Below are positions 1 through 8,312 of a stretch of DNA of 33,160 bases, piece after piece (positions within the stretch are counted from its first letter, which is position 1; each line of letters begins with the position of its first letter). Source of the stretch: Alphaproteobacteria bacterium (GTDB lineage: Bacteria; Pseudomonadota; Alphaproteobacteria; Micavibrionales; CSBR16-224); assembly GCA_021775895.1 (NCBI GenBank), contig JAJFGX010000109.1, positions 1 through 33,160 on the forward strand, written 5' to 3'. The position numbers and the translations under genes are program-made. Below the pieces are notes generated by a model. The model was not told the DNA's origin. It made no database searches and worked only from the letters and a program-made list of their open reading frames with translations.

Positions 1-420
1 AAATCTGAAAAGCAAATTGATACTTTAGCTAGAACAATTTGGGGAGAGGCTAGGGATCAAGGAAAAGTTGGAATGCATGCTGTTGCTAACGTAGTTGTAA
101 ATCGTTTTGAAATAACTAAAAAAAAGCCACATAAAGTAAAACAATTTGGGGCTAATGTGCAGGATATTTGCAGAAAACATAAACAATTTTCTGTTTGGAA
201 TAAAGGCGACCCTAATTTACCTAAAATCTTAGCTGTAACCAAGGATGACCCTGAATTCGTTATGGCTTTGGCTTTAGCAAGATTGGCAGTGAATGGAGAA
301 TTAAAAGATATTACAGGTGGAGCAGATCACTACCATACTAGAACGTCGCTACCTTGGTGGTCTAAAGGCAAAAAAGCATCTGCTTATATAGGTGATCATA
401 AATTCCTTAAGCTTATATAA
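1..420 (+). CDS. Cell wall hydrolase, SleB type (5' end cut off)
   Basis: The reading frame is open from the first base of the window, upstream of the ATG used in the ORF track, so this is the C-terminal ~139 residues of a longer protein. The start reads LARTIWGEARDQGKVGMHAV, the signature of the Hydrolase_2 / SleB cell wall hydrolase family (PF07486). The Glu of WGEAR is the likely catalytic acid of the muramidase-like fold. The end (GADHYHT, PWW, IGDHKF) also fits the family. Family members cleave peptidoglycan in the envelope; a signal peptide cannot be assessed because the N-terminus lies outside the window. The gene converges on mazG with only 9 bases between the stop codons. It could equally be a phage-derived lysis enzyme, as the family occurs in both settings. 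Confidence 0.85.
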   Translation, partial: KSEKQIDTLARTIWGEARDQGKVGMHAVANVVVNRFEITKKKPHKVKQFGANVQDICRKHKQFSVWNKGDPNLPKILAVTKDDPEFVMALALARLAVNGELKDITGGADHYHTRTSLPWWSKGKKASAYIGDHKFLKLI

Positions 421-429
421 TGAATGGTT

Positions 430-1224
430 TTACTTATATTTTAAAACTTTTGCCTCATTCCATAGGTCGTCCATTTCTTGTAGGTTTGACTGTTCTGGAG
501 TCTTGCCACGTTTGCTAAGTTCTTGCTCTATATAACTAAAGCGAGCTTCAAATTTTTTATTTGTTGCATGCAGAGCTTTTTCAGGGTTTATTTTATGCCA
601 CCTTGCTAGGTTTACTATAGAGAATAAAACATCACCTATTTCTTCTTCAAAATTCTCTGCATCTCTAGCGTTTGTAAGTTCTAGCATTTCTTCTTTAATT
701 TTATCAAAGACAAAAGAGATATTATCCCAGTCAAAACCTACTCTAGCAGCACGTTTTTGTAATTTTTCTGCCCTAAGTAATGATGGGAGAGCAATTGCAA
801 CATCAGCAAGTACGCTATTGTTTTCTTTTAGTTTTTCTTCACGTTCTTCGGCTTTGATAGCCTCCCAGTTTTTTAAGACTTTCTCAGAATCTTTAATATC
901 CATATCTGAAAATATATGAGGGTGACGGCGTATCATTTTCGTTGAAATAGCTTTCACAACATCATCAAATACAAAGATATTTTTTTCTTTCGCCATTTGG
1001 GAATAGAAGACTATATGAAATAACATGTCGCCAAGCTCTTCTTTCAGCAGGGGCATATCTTCTGTTTCTATCGCATCAACTATTTCGTAGGCCTCTTCAA
1101 TTGTATTGTGAGCAATACTCTTAAAATCTTGTTCAAGATCCCACGGACAGCCAGAGACAGGGTCTCGCAATGTCTCCATAACTTGCAATAATTTTGCCAT
1201 CTCTGTGTTAGTTTCTTTTGTCAT
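430..1224 (-). CDS. mazG: Nucleoside triphosphate pyrophosphohydrolase MazG
   Basis: The 264-residue protein has the tandem MazG layout. The first domain carries EEAYEIVDAI and EELGDMLFHIVF, and the second carries EEEIGDVLFSIVNLARW. These are the ExxE...ExxD metal-binding helices of all-alpha NTP pyrophosphatases. MazG hydrolyses (d)NTPs to NMP and pyrophosphate and is regarded as a house-cleaning enzyme that also affects nucleotide alarmone levels. Its length matches E. coli MazG (263). It begins 26 bases after the stop of the upstream hypothetical gene on the same strand, so the two are probably co-transcribed. The assignment is firm; substrate preference cannot be read from sequence. Confidence 0.95.
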   Translation of the reverse strand: MTKETNTEMAKLLQVMETLRDPVSGCPWDLEQDFKSIAHNTIEEAYEIVDAIETEDMPLLKEELGDMLFHIVFYSQMAKEKNIFVFDDVVKAISTKMIRRHPHIFSDMDIKDSEKVLKNWEAIKAEEREEKLKENNSVLADVAIALPSLLRAEKLQKRAARVGFDWDNISFVFDKIKEEMLELTNARDAENFEEEIGDVLFSIVNLARWHKINPEKALHATNKKFEARFSYIEQELSKRGKTPEQSNLQEMDDLWNEAKVLKYK

Positions 1225-1250
1225 TTTTTATCTTTCTTTTTAGATGAAAT

Positions 1251-1949
1251 TTAATAAGGGTTATGCCCATTTTTTCTCTTTTTTGGTTTTTCTTTTGCCC
1301 ATTTATGTAAGGTTTTACTGTCACTTGGTGCATTGATAAATAAAGGAATAAACATTGCCAACATTCCAAAGACTGAGATTCCTTTATCTTTTTTAGCTTG
1401 AATTAAGCATGCCTTAACATCTCTTGACATATTATTTAGCGATCTTGATGGGTTTTCTGATATCGATTCAGCCTGACATTCATGTATAAACGCAGCATCA
1501 AATTTATTTAATTCTTTTATATTACTTGAGTAGTCATTAAAAAAGGCTTCTAATTTTTGTTCTGATACTCCTTGAGTCCCGCTAAATGCTATGTTCAAGA
1601 GGTCACTTGTATTAGCATTAAAAGCATCAGATTGCTTGCTATGTAGTAATTCTAAATTAGTGGTATCTTTTCCATCTAGCTTGTAATCAGCAATAGTTTG
1701 ATTATTTTCTAAAAGCTTTTGTTTTTGTAGTTTCAAGTTTGCAAGCCTTGTATCCATCGCTTCCATAACACTATTCGATGAAGTGATATTATCTGGGGTT
1801 TCATCTATCATATAATATGAAGTACCAATAGCTAACGTTCCAGCAATTACCATAGAAGTAAGTAGATTGCGACCCATATAATCCCTATTAACGGCTCGTT
1901 CTGCAAATTTATGTCTTAAAACTCGTAGTGGGTATGTGTAATCACTCAT
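1251..1949 (-). CDS. Two-helix membrane protein of unknown function (A)
   Basis: I do not recognise a family. The 232-residue protein has a short basic N-terminus, a hydrophobic helix at about residues 28-47, a long polar and probably helical middle, a second hydrophobic segment at about 191-207 (VFGMLAMFIPLFI), and a Lys-rich tail (KEKPKKRKN). Two cysteines (C158 in HECQ and C181 in KACL) sit just before the second helix, on the side predicted to be outside the cytoplasm, and could form a disulfide. The start is supported by GGAG seven bases upstream. The same layout occurs in the protein at 14103-14810, with weak but recognisable similarity after helix 1. It lies between the Tim44-like gene and mazG on the same strand. 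A TTGACA promoter candidate precedes it. Confidence 0.8.
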   Translation of the reverse strand: MSDYTYPLRVLRHKFAERAVNRDYMGRNLLTSMVIAGTLAIGTSYYMIDETPDNITSSNSVMEAMDTRLANLKLQKQKLLENNQTIADYKLDGKDTTNLELLHSKQSDAFNANTSDLLNIAFSGTQGVSEQKLEAFFNDYSSNIKELNKFDAAFIHECQAESISENPSRSLNNMSRDVKACLIQAKKDKGISVFGMLAMFIPLFINAPSDSKTLHKWAKEKPKKRKNGHNPY

Positions 1950-1983
1950 ATTTAATCTCCAAGCTTGTTATTAATTTACTAAG

Positions 1984-2011
1984 AAATAACACCGCCTTGA
2001 ATATATGTCAA
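1984..2011 (-). promoter_or_regulatory. Candidate promoter of membrane protein A
   Basis: On the minus strand TTGACA (2006-2011) is followed after 16 bases by TTATTT (1984-1989). The -35 is perfect and the -10 is weak. The stretch starting TTGACATATAT and continuing with AAGGC closely resembles the promoter of the membrane protein at 4268-4837. Confidence 0.45.
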
Positions 2012-2053
2012 CAAATATGTGAAAATTAATTCCATAGATTATTTAATAATTAT

Positions 2054-2776
2054 TTATACACGTGTTTCTATTAGCATCCATGTAGGGTCAACGTTACGTA
2101 TATCATGTGCAAATGTCCAAATATCATGCATTTCTTTATGCTCTTTGGATTTACTTTTTATGATGCTTCCGTCAGCTTTTTTGGTCACTAGTGTTTCCTC
2201 GACATCAAAATCAACTGTAATATAAACCATTGTTCCTGCAAGGCAGGCATCAATTATTTGCATGGATTTAATTTCATGTAGCTCCATATCAATGGTTAAG
2301 CCTTTATCCTCGCGGTTTAGAATATCTTTTTTGAAATCTTCATATAATTTCTGGCTAAGTAGTGGTTCTAGTGTCTCCATATTACCTTCAGCGAAAGCCT
2401 CAAGAATAATTTCAAAGGCCATCTTTGCACCATCAGCAAAGTTATGCAGGTCAAACTCAGGGTATTCTTGCTTGATTTCTATTAAAGCACTCTCTAATTC
2501 TTCATCTTTTTTAATTAAACCATCATCTATTACTTGTTTTATGTTAAGTTCAGAGATTTTTTCTTTGACTATGTCGGCTAATTCTTGCGGATCAATTGTG
2601 ACTTCTGAACTTTGTGCGTTAAGCTCAAGAACATTATTTTTTTCTTCATCTTTTGGTGTAGATGAAAATGGATTAGGTCTTTGCTTTTCATTGCCATTTC
2701 TAGTTCCTAGAACAGATCTAAGACGATGCACTATAAAAGCTGCGACTAATGCAAATAAAACTATATCAATTGACAC
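2054..2776 (-). CDS. Tim44-like domain protein (TimA type)
   Basis: The 240-residue protein has an N-terminal hydrophobic anchor (IDIVLFALVAAFIV, residues 3-16), a charged low-complexity linker, and a C-terminal Tim44-like domain (PF04280) from about residue 120. The domain reads GAKMAFEIILEAFAEGN, then LSQKLYEDF, and ends IWTFAHDI...DPTWMLIET. Bacterial Tim44-like proteins are inner-membrane proteins related to the mitochondrial import motor adaptor; their client in alphaproteobacteria is not settled. The start codon is GTG, supported by AAGGAG eight bases upstream. It is divergent from fxsA, and the fxsA-Tim44-secB neighbourhood is typical of alphaproteobacteria. Confidence 0.88.
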   Translation of the reverse strand: MSIDIVLFALVAAFIVHRLRSVLGTRNGNEKQRPNPFSSTPKDEEKNNVLELNAQSSEVTIDPQELADIVKEKISELNIKQVIDDGLIKKDEELESALIEIKQEYPEFDLHNFADGAKMAFEIILEAFAEGNMETLEPLLSQKLYEDFKKDILNREDKGLTIDMELHEIKSMQIIDACLAGTMVYITVDFDVEETLVTKKADGSIIKSKSKEHKEMHDIWTFAHDIRNVDPTWMLIETRV

Positions 2777-2877
2777 GTTAAAAACTCCTTTTGTAAACAG
2801 TTTTATGATGGTACAACACCTTCTTACATTGTACTATATAAAAATAAATTTTTTGTGAAAGATTGGCGATTAAAATT

Positions 2878-3351
2878 ATGCCTTTAATTATACTTTTTAT
2901 GGTTTTTGTTATGCCTTTCCTAGAAATAGGTGTTTTTGTTAAGGTTGGTGGCATTCTAGGGGCTGGAAATACTGTGCTTTTAACGCTGTTAACAGGCGTT
3001 TTTGGCATTGTTTTGATACGTTGGCAGGGGTTAAGTGCTGTTCTAAAAATACGGGGGCAGATGAACCAAGAAGTTTTCCCTTTTGAAGGAATATTTCAGG
3101 GTGCTTTAGTATTGCTTGCAGGTGTGATGCTATTTATACCAGGGTTTATTACAGATAGTATTGGTTTATTGCTATTTGTTCCGTTGATTCGCAAAGCAAT
3201 TTATAATGTTTATTCTTCAGGTAGTAAAACAATTATTAGGGAAGAATATAGTAGTAAAGGCATTTTTGAAGAGCAGAATATAGAGGAAAGTAAAATAATA
3301 GATGTGGATTATAAAGATATAAGCAATGATGATAAAAAAAATGATAGTTAA
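2878..3351 (+). CDS. fxsA: FxsA family membrane protein
   Basis: This is a small inner-membrane protein with the FxsA (PF04186) signature. It has an N-terminal helix ending in MPFLEIGVFVKVGG, then LTLLTGVFGIVLIRWQG, then a C-terminal pair of hydrophobic segments with LFIPGFITDSIGLLLFVP. FxsA in E. coli is known for suppressing F-factor exclusion of phage T7; its normal role is unclear. I chose ATG at 2878 because it puts the conserved Glu of FLEI at residue 16, as in E. coli FxsA. The ORF track uses TTG at 2863, five codons upstream; neither start has a well-placed Shine-Dalgarno sequence. The cytoplasmic tail is acidic and polar. Divergent from the Tim44-like gene and 53 bases before secB. 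Confidence 0.9.
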   Translation: MPLIILFMVFVMPFLEIGVFVKVGGILGAGNTVLLTLLTGVFGIVLIRWQGLSAVLKIRGQMNQEVFPFEGIFQGALVLLAGVMLFIPGFITDSIGLLLFVPLIRKAIYNVYSSGSKTIIREEYSSKGIFEEQNIEESKIIDVDYKDISNDDKKNDS

Positions 3352-3404
3352 TAGGGAAAAAACAATATAATATAAATTGAATTCAAACATAAGGAGAAAA
3401 AATC

Positions 3405-3944
3405 ATGACAGATAATGAAAACAAAGAATCAAAAAAAAATAATGGCACAAAGCCTGCTAAGTCAGAGCAAGTACCAGTACAGGTGCATTCTCAGTATGTT
3501 AAGGACATGTCATTTGAAAATCCGAATAGTCCAGATAGTATTTTGAATAATTGGGGAGCGCCAGAAACTCATGTTCAAGTTAATATACAATATCGTCAAT
3601 TAAGCGAAGAAAAGAAATTGTATGAAGTAGTCCTATTGTTTCGTATTGAGGCAAAGAATAAAGAAAAAGATAAAATGGCTTTCATCATTGAGCTTGCTTA
3701 TGGTTGTGCAGTTAGCTTAGGTAACCTACCAAAAGATAACGTAGAACCAGTGCTTATGATTGAAATACCAAAACTATTATTCCCATTTGCTCGTGAAATT
3801 ATTGCTAATGGCTCTATTCAAGGTGGATATCCGCCTTTATATATTCAGCCAATAAATTTTGAAGCTGTGTATGTTCAGCGTTTAGAGCAACAAAAAGCAG
3901 AGGCAGAAGCTGGAAAAGATACTAAAGAAAAAGCTAGCGTTTAA
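3405..3944 (+). CDS. secB: Protein-export chaperone SecB
   Basis: The 179-residue protein matches SecB along its length: QYVKDMSFENPNSP near the N-terminus, VQVNIQYRQL, ELAYGCAVSLGN, and the strongly conserved LLFPFAREIIAN followed by GGYPPLYIQPINF. SecB is a cytosolic tetrameric chaperone that keeps secretory preproteins unfolded and hands them to SecA. AAGGAG lies a few bases before the ATG. The tail after residue 160 is Lys/Glu/Ala-rich and variable in the family. It follows fxsA on the same strand, and no clear intrinsic terminator follows it. Confidence 0.96.
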   Translation: MTDNENKESKKNNGTKPAKSEQVPVQVHSQYVKDMSFENPNSPDSILNNWGAPETHVQVNIQYRQLSEEKKLYEVVLLFRIEAKNKEKDKMAFIIELAYGCAVSLGNLPKDNVEPVLMIEIPKLLFPFAREIIANGSIQGGYPPLYIQPINFEAVYVQRLEQQKAEAEAGKDTKEKASV

Positions 3945-4019
3945 AATCTTTTTAACAGCAACACGACGAAAGCAAGGGCTGTCGTAGGTCAACTTGTAAA
4001 TGGGAAGATGTTGTTACCC

Positions 4020-4141
4020 CGTTATTGCGAGGAGGGCGTTAGCCCGATGCGGCAATCCAGTGTCACAGGTTATAAAGCGGGTGGCATAAAGGCGAGGGCA
4101 TAAAACTGGATTGCCACGTCACTTCGTTCCTCGCAATGACG
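4020..4141. repeat. Palindromic dispersed-type repeat (ATTGCGAGGA / GGCAATCCAG)
   Basis: The left arm (4020-4061) starts CGTTATTGCGAGGA and ends GGCAATCCAGT. The right arm (4105-4141), read on the minus strand, starts CGTCATTGCGAGGA and ends GGCAATCCAGT. The arms match at both ends and differ in the middle (GCGTTAGCCCGATGC against CGAAGTGACGT); a 43-base spacer separates them. The whole could fold into a long hairpin. The motif is one I recognise as recurring between genes in many unrelated bacteria, including Rickettsiales. Only one copy is in this window, so its copy number here is unknown. Confidence 0.8.
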
Positions 4142-4228
4142 AAACAGAAAATTAAATTATAACGGTAGACTAGCGATGGAGCTTTGCTTGTACTCACTAC
4201 TTAGCATCTAAACGTGGGGCATTTAAAC

Positions 4229-4259
4229 GTAGTTTGTGATATTATCTTGCACAAACTAC
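4229..4259. repeat. Inverted repeat downstream of 4268 gene
   Basis: GTAGTTTGTG (4229-4238) and CACAAACTAC (4250-4259) form a perfect 10-bp stem with an 11-base loop. It sits 8 bases past the stop of the minus-strand gene, but no T-run follows on either strand, so it is not a classical intrinsic terminator. It may be a transcript-end hairpin or part of the neighbouring repeat-rich spacer. Confidence 0.6.
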
Positions 4260-4267
4260 TATAGTTA

Positions 4268-4837
4268 CTAAACGGCAAGTGAAAGCTTTGAGCGAATGGT
4301 GGACATTACAGCTTGGGGCAATTTCTTTTTTCTCATTGCTTCATTAAAATTAGATGCACATTCTGTGAGAGTTATTTTTTCGCTCCCATTCTTTGTTTCT
4401 AGAACAACTGTTGCCTGTATCATATGTTCGCCAACTTTGTTTGTTTTTAGCCTACTGCCACTCTCAAAATTGTGAGAATTTAATACAGATTTTACATTGT
4501 CCATTGCAAGAACATCACGTCCAGATTTTTCATTAAACATTTTTACCAACTGCGTCCTTTTAATCGAAACTTCTATAGATTCGTTATACAATGCTTCCAG
4601 TTTTAGTCCAGATGTAAAACTCTTAACCACACCAGCAACTCCAGCTAACATCAATGGAAGAGAAAATATGCCAGCTACAACAGTAAAGAGTACAGTAGCT
4701 ATAAGAGAAATAATAGGAATATGCGTATTGCGGTACAGTTTATTGGAGAGCTCTAGGTTGCTAAGAGGCTCTATTTTTTCTTCTTTTATTTTTGCACCAA
4801 AAGCAATGATTTTTGATTCCTTATCTTCTGTATTCAT
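4268..4837 (-). CDS. Small membrane protein of unknown function (hairpin of two helices)
   Basis: I do not recognise a family. The 189-residue protein has a polar N-terminus of ~38 residues, a hydrophobic stretch at about 38-72 (IISLIATVLFTVVAGIFSLP, then a Gly/Val-rich second half) long enough for a helical hairpin, and a soluble C-terminal half of ~115 residues with mixed alpha/beta character and one Cys (TECAS). It has no signal peptide. It stands alone between secB and frr with its own strong promoter candidate and AAAGG before the ATG. The protein has no visible similarity to the two-helix proteins at 1251 and 14103 beyond size and membrane location, although its promoter resembles that of the first. 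Confidence 0.75.
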   Translation of the reverse strand: MNTEDKESKIIAFGAKIKEEKIEPLSNLELSNKLYRNTHIPIISLIATVLFTVVAGIFSLPLMLAGVAGVVKSFTSGLKLEALYNESIEVSIKRTQLVKMFNEKSGRDVLAMDNVKSVLNSHNFESGSRLKTNKVGEHMIQATVVLETKNGSEKITLTECASNFNEAMRKKKLPQAVMSTIRSKLSLAV

Positions 4838-4875
4838 AATAAACCTTTTTTTAATTTAATATAAGTATTGAACTT

Positions 4876-4904
4876 AATATACCATGCCTTTATATATATG
4901 TCAA
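4876..4904 (-). promoter_or_regulatory. Strong promoter candidate for the 4268-4837 gene
   Basis: On the minus strand TTGACA (4899-4904) is followed after 17 bases by TATATT (4876-4881). This predicts a start near 4869 and a leader of about 32 bases. The spacer contains AAAGGC, like the promoter at 1984-2011. Confidence 0.6.
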
Positions 4905-4993
4905 ATAATGTGTGCAGATTCATGACATATGAGACTCATTTTTACCTGAAGCCATAGTTTTGAAATAGCGTAAAGCTTTGAGTGCAAAGGGAT

Positions 4994-5008
4994 TTAAATA
5001 CAATTTAA
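4994..5008. promoter_or_regulatory. TTAA-N7-TTAA box (CtrA-type), upstream of 4268 gene
   Basis: This is an exact match to the CtrA consensus spacing (TTAA, ATACAAT, TTAA). It lies about 90 bases upstream of the 4876-4904 promoter, too far for the usual overlap with a -35 element, so it may well be chance in AT-rich DNA. Confidence 0.2.
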
Positions 5009-5117
5009 TTTTATTACACGACAGACAAGCTAGGCTCTAAAAAGCCTGATACTTTTTTGTATAAATTGAAAACTGTATTAATTTTTTTGACGAATCATAG
5101 TAAAAATCATAGATTTT

Positions 5118-5675
5118 TTAAATCTGCATAATTTCTTTTTCTTTGCTAGATGAAGTCTCGTCAATTTTGCCAACCCATGTATCAGTTGATTTTTGCACAT
5201 TATCTTCCATGATTTTTAGGTCATCTTCTGATATGTCGCCATCTTTGTGCATTTTACGAGAAAGTTCCATACCGTCACGGCGTACATTACGTACCGCAGT
5301 TTTTGCATGTTCTGCATATTGACCTGCAATTTTCACAAGCTCACGACGACGCTCTTCACTTAAATCAGGCAATGGAACACGTATAAGATTGCCGTCTGCC
5401 TGTGGGTTTAGCCCAAGTCCTGAGTTTGCAATGCCTTTTTCAATCGCTTTAATCATCGTTGCGTCCCATACTTGAACTGTTAGTAGCCGTGCTTCAGGTG
5501 CTCCAACTGTTGCTAGTTGATCAATTGGCATTCTAGAGCCATAAGCTTCAACTTGTACGCTATCAAGTAGGCTAGTGGAGGCTCTGCCAGTACGTAGGCC
5601 GCCCAGTTCCTTTACCATCGCTTCATGAGCGCCTTCCATGCGACGTTCAATATCATTCATATCTAATTCAGCCAT
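5118..5675 (-). CDS. frr: Ribosome recycling factor
   Basis: The 185 residues match the standard RRF length and sequence. The N-terminal helix carries [20 protein letters not shown], followed by [32 protein letters not shown] and VRNVRRDGM. With EF-G the protein splits post-termination 70S ribosomes. The ATG overlaps the end of pyrH by 8 bases, which suggests translational coupling. The usual next genes in proteobacteria (uppS, cdsA, dxr) are not here; 280 bases of AT-rich DNA follow instead. Confidence 0.97.
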   Translation of the reverse strand: MAELDMNDIERRMEGAHEAMVKELGGLRTGRASTSLLDSVQVEAYGSRMPIDQLATVGAPEARLLTVQVWDATMIKAIEKGIANSGLGLNPQADGNLIRVPLPDLSEERRRELVKIAGQYAEHAKTAVRNVRRDGMELSRKMHKDGDISEDDLKIMEDNVQKSTDTWVGKIDETSSSKEKEIMQI

Positions 5676-6426
5676 TTTTCACCTCTTTTGTTTCATTTTT
5701 GGAATTTTCTGGTTGGTCATCAACAATTGTAAACTTTCCTTGTCCCTGTAGTACATTAACAAAGGAATTTTCTTCATTCATAGAAAATACTAGCACAGGA
5801 ATATTATTATCTCTAGCAAGGGAAATTGCCGCCGCGTCCATTACTTTTAAGTCTCTAGCTAAAACTTCTAGGTGAGTTAAGTGCTTATATCTAATAGCTG
5901 TCGGATCTTTTTCTGGGTCAGCACTGTAAATACCATTAACCTTTGTGCCTTTTAGCAGGGCATTGCAGCTCATTTCTGAAGCTCTTAAAGCAGCTGCCGT
6001 ATCGGTTGTAAAGAATGGGTTTCCTGTTCCCGCAGCAAAAATAACCACACGCCCTTTTTCAATGTGCCTAATGGCACGGCGACGTATATATGGCTCTGAT
6101 ACACTTGACATTGGAATGGCTGATTGAACTCTGGTATCAACACCGATTTGTTCTAAGGCATTTTGCAAGGCAAGACAGTTTATAACAGTTGCGAGCATAC
6201 CCATGTAATCAGCTGTTGAACGATCCATTCCTTCTGCGGCACCTTTTACACCTCTAAAAATATTACCTGCACCAATTACAATGCAAATTTCAATTTTTAG
6301 TGCAACTGCTTCTTTAATATCCTCAGCAACTCGTTTTACTGTAGCAGGGTCTAGCCCATAATCGCTATCACCCATGAGAGCTTCACCAGATAACTTTAAT
6401 AAGACACGTTTGTATAAGACTGGCAT
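5668..6426 (-). CDS. pyrH: Uridylate kinase
   Basis: PyrH phosphorylates UMP to UDP with ATP and is a hexameric amino-acid-kinase-fold enzyme. Visible motifs are [14 protein letters not shown] at the N-terminus, [40 protein letters not shown] and the DPEKDPTA segment. The 252 residues include a ~15-residue polar tail ([12 protein letters not shown]) beyond the usual end. It overlaps frr and follows tsf after a gap of 110 bases that contains an intrinsic terminator. pyrH-frr may therefore be partly uncoupled from rpsB-tsf. Confidence 0.97.
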   Translation of the reverse strand: MPVLYKRVLLKLSGEALMGDSDYGLDPATVKRVAEDIKEAVALKIEICIVIGAGNIFRGVKGAAEGMDRSTADYMGMLATVINCLALQNALEQIGVDTRVQSAIPMSSVSEPYIRRRAIRHIEKGRVVIFAAGTGNPFFTTDTAAALRASEMSCNALLKGTKVNGIYSADPEKDPTAIRYKHLTHLEVLARDLKVMDAAAISLARDNNIPVLVFSMNEENSFVNVLQGQGKFTIVDDQPENSKNETKEVKNG

Positions 6427-6471
6427 TATTTTCTAAGCTCCAATTATTGTTTAATAATAGTTATATTATAG

Positions 6472-6514
6472 TTAAAATAAAAAGAGGCACAATGTAAAAA
6501 CACCGTGCCTCTTT
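6472..6514 (-). terminator. Intrinsic terminator after tsf
   Basis: Reading the minus strand, AAAGAGGCAC, a 14-base loop, GTGCCTCTTT, then TTATTTTAAC. The perfect 10-bp stem and T-rich tail start 22 bases past the tsf stop. It lies between tsf and pyrH inside the conserved gene order. Confidence 0.85.
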
Positions 6515-6536
6515 AAAAAAATGTTCGTAATGGTTT

Positions 6537-7454
6537 TTAACCAGCCATAGCCGCAACTTCTGCTGCAAAATCACCATCTGCTTTTTCAATGCCCTCACCA
6601 AGTTCAAAACGAACATAGCCAGTTATTTTAATATCAGTGCCAATTTCTTTAGCTAGGTTGTCAATAACTGTAGAAACTTTTGTTTCTCCATCTATCACAT
6701 AAGTTTGCTCAGTAAGTACAACTTGTTCGTAATATTTACGAATACGTCCTTCCATCATTTTATCAATGATTTCAACTGGCTTACCACTAGCTAAGGCTTG
6801 CTCTTTTAAAACTGCACGCTCACGCTCTAGAGCATCAGCATCTAGGTCTGCAATATTAAGAGCTTCAGGACGAGCTGCTGCAACATGCATTGCTATTTGT
6901 TTTCCAAGCTGTTCTAGCTTTTCTTTATCACCACTTGATTCTAAAGCAACCAATACACCAATTTTACCAGCACTTGGTGCTAGTGAATTGTGAATGTAGC
7001 TTGCTATGATACCGTCTTTAACAGAGAGTTTCATTACTCGACGCAATTGCATGTTTTCTCCGATTGTTGCAATAAGGTCTGTTAACTTACTTTCAACTGT
7101 TCCGCCATCTACTTCTGATGCATTTAATTTTTCAACGCTATCTCCATTTTCTAAAGCTAGCTTTGATAATTCTAAAGCAAACTGTTGAAATTGTTCGTTA
7201 CGAGCAACAAAATCTGTTTCAGCATTAAGTTCAATCATTGCCCCTGTATTACCTGATGTTGCTGTAGCTACTAAGCCTTCTGATGCTACACGACCAGATT
7301 TTTTTGCGGCTGATGCCAATCCTTTTGTGCGTAAGTAATCTATGGCTTGCTCCATATCTCCGTTATTATCTGTTAACGCTTTTTTGCAATCCATCATTCC
7401 TGCACCACTTCTAGTGCGTAGTTCTTTAACCATTGCGGCTGTAATATCTGACAT
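6537..7454 (-). CDS. tsf: Elongation factor Ts
   Basis: EF-Ts recycles EF-Tu-GDP. The 305-residue protein has the N-terminal UBA-like domain ([19 protein letters not shown]) and the linker [16 protein letters not shown]. The core includes [14 protein letters not shown], and the dimerisation region includes [14 protein letters not shown] and [12 protein letters not shown]. Length is typical for proteobacteria. The start is the first Met before TAAMVKELR, with GGAGATAGT just upstream. rpsB ends 21 bases upstream on the same strand, so the two form the usual rpsB-tsf unit. Confidence 0.98.
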   Translation of the reverse strand: MSDITAAMVKELRTRSGAGMMDCKKALTDNNGDMEQAIDYLRTKGLASAAKKSGRVASEGLVATATSGNTGAMIELNAETDFVARNEQFQQFALELSKLALENGDSVEKLNASEVDGGTVESKLTDLIATIGENMQLRRVMKLSVKDGIIASYIHNSLAPSAGKIGVLVALESSGDKEKLEQLGKQIAMHVAAARPEALNIADLDADALERERAVLKEQALASGKPVEIIDKMMEGRIRKYYEQVVLTEQTYVIDGETKVSTVIDNLAKEIGTDIKITGYVRFELGEGIEKADGDFAAEVAAMAG

Positions 7455-7475
7455 TACTATCTCCTTTTTTATCTT

Positions 7476-8312
7476 TTAAGCACTTGCTTTAGCTTTTACG
7501 CCATCTGCTTCTACATTCACCACTGCTTCTTTTTTAGTAGAGGCTTTTGTTGTTGTTTTTCCTGCTGTTGGTGCTTTTGCACTTGCGCCTGTATCAACGC
7601 CAGAGGCTGTCAATTCTTGCTCAAGTCCTTGCAGTATTGAACTTACGAATAAATCACAATAAAGACCAATTGCACGTGATGCATCATCATTACCAGGGAT
7701 TGGGTAATCAATGTTCTCAGGGTTACAGTTAGTGTCAACAATAGCAAAGATTGGAATACCAAGCTTGCGAGCTTCGGCAACAGCTAAATCTTCTTTATTG
7801 ATATCAAGAATAAACAAAGCATTTGGCACTCCGCCCATTTCTTTGATGCCACCCAAAGTTTCTTCTAGTTTCTCTTGTTCTCTAGTAATCTTTAGCAACT
7901 CTTTTTTTGTTAAGCCTTGTGTTTTTTCTGCATCAGCCACCAATTTATCTAAATCATGTAAGCGTTTAATAGATTTTGATACAGTTTTCCAGTTTGTCAT
8001 CATACCACCAAGCCAACGATGGTTAACGTAGTATTGACCTGAGCGTTGAGCTGCATCAGCAATTGCTACAGATGCTTGACGTTTTGTTCCAACAAATAAA
8101 ACTCGTCCGCCACCAGCTACGATATCACGCATGGAGCTTAATGCGTTGTGTAACAATGGAACAGTTTTTTCAAGGTTTAAAATATGAACTTTATTGCGAG
8201 CTCCAAAAATAAATGGTTTCATTTTTGGATTCCATCTAGATGTATGGTGTCCGAAGTGAACGCCAGCCTCTAAAAGTTGACGCATAGTAAATTGTGCTTT
8301 TTGTTTAGTCAT
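7476..8312 (-). CDS. rpsB: 30S ribosomal protein S2
   Basis: The 278-residue protein shows S2 hallmarks: [65 protein letters not shown] and the switch-like [24 protein letters not shown] region. The last ~45 residues are an Ala/Lys/Thr-rich tail of the kind common in alphaproteobacterial S2. AAGGAA lies before the ATG. It is first in the rpsB-tsf-pyrH-frr block, with a ~130-base leader and a promoter candidate upstream. Confidence 0.98.
   Translation of the reverse strand: MTKQKAQFTMRQLLEAGVHFGHHTSRWNPKMKPFIFGARNKVHILNLEKTVPLLHNALSSMRDIVAGGGRVLFVGTKRQASVAIADAAQRSGQYYVNHRWLGGMMTNWKTVSKSIKRLHDLDKLVADAEKTQGLTKKELLKITREQEKLEETLGGIKEMGGVPNALFILDINKEDLAVAEARKLGIPIFAIVDTNCNPENIDYPIPGNDDASRAIGLYCDLFVSSILQGLEQELTASGVDTGASAKAPTAGKTTTKASTKKEAVVNVEADGVKAKASA

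Noticed and set aside
2262-2858. 198-residue plus-strand ORF
   Set aside because: It is antisense to the Tim44-like gene and is Ser/Leu/Ile-rich, as expected for the reverse of an acidic coding frame. The Tim44-like frame has clear domain motifs and a good Shine-Dalgarno.
5036-5056. Possible terminator AGGCT-CTAAAA-AGCCT after frr
   Set aside because: The stem is only 5 bp. T-run placement is poor on the plus strand and absent on the minus strand, where frr is transcribed.
7711-8031. 106-residue plus-strand ORF within rpsB
   Set aside because: Shadow of the S2 coding frame; S2 motifs run through the whole span.
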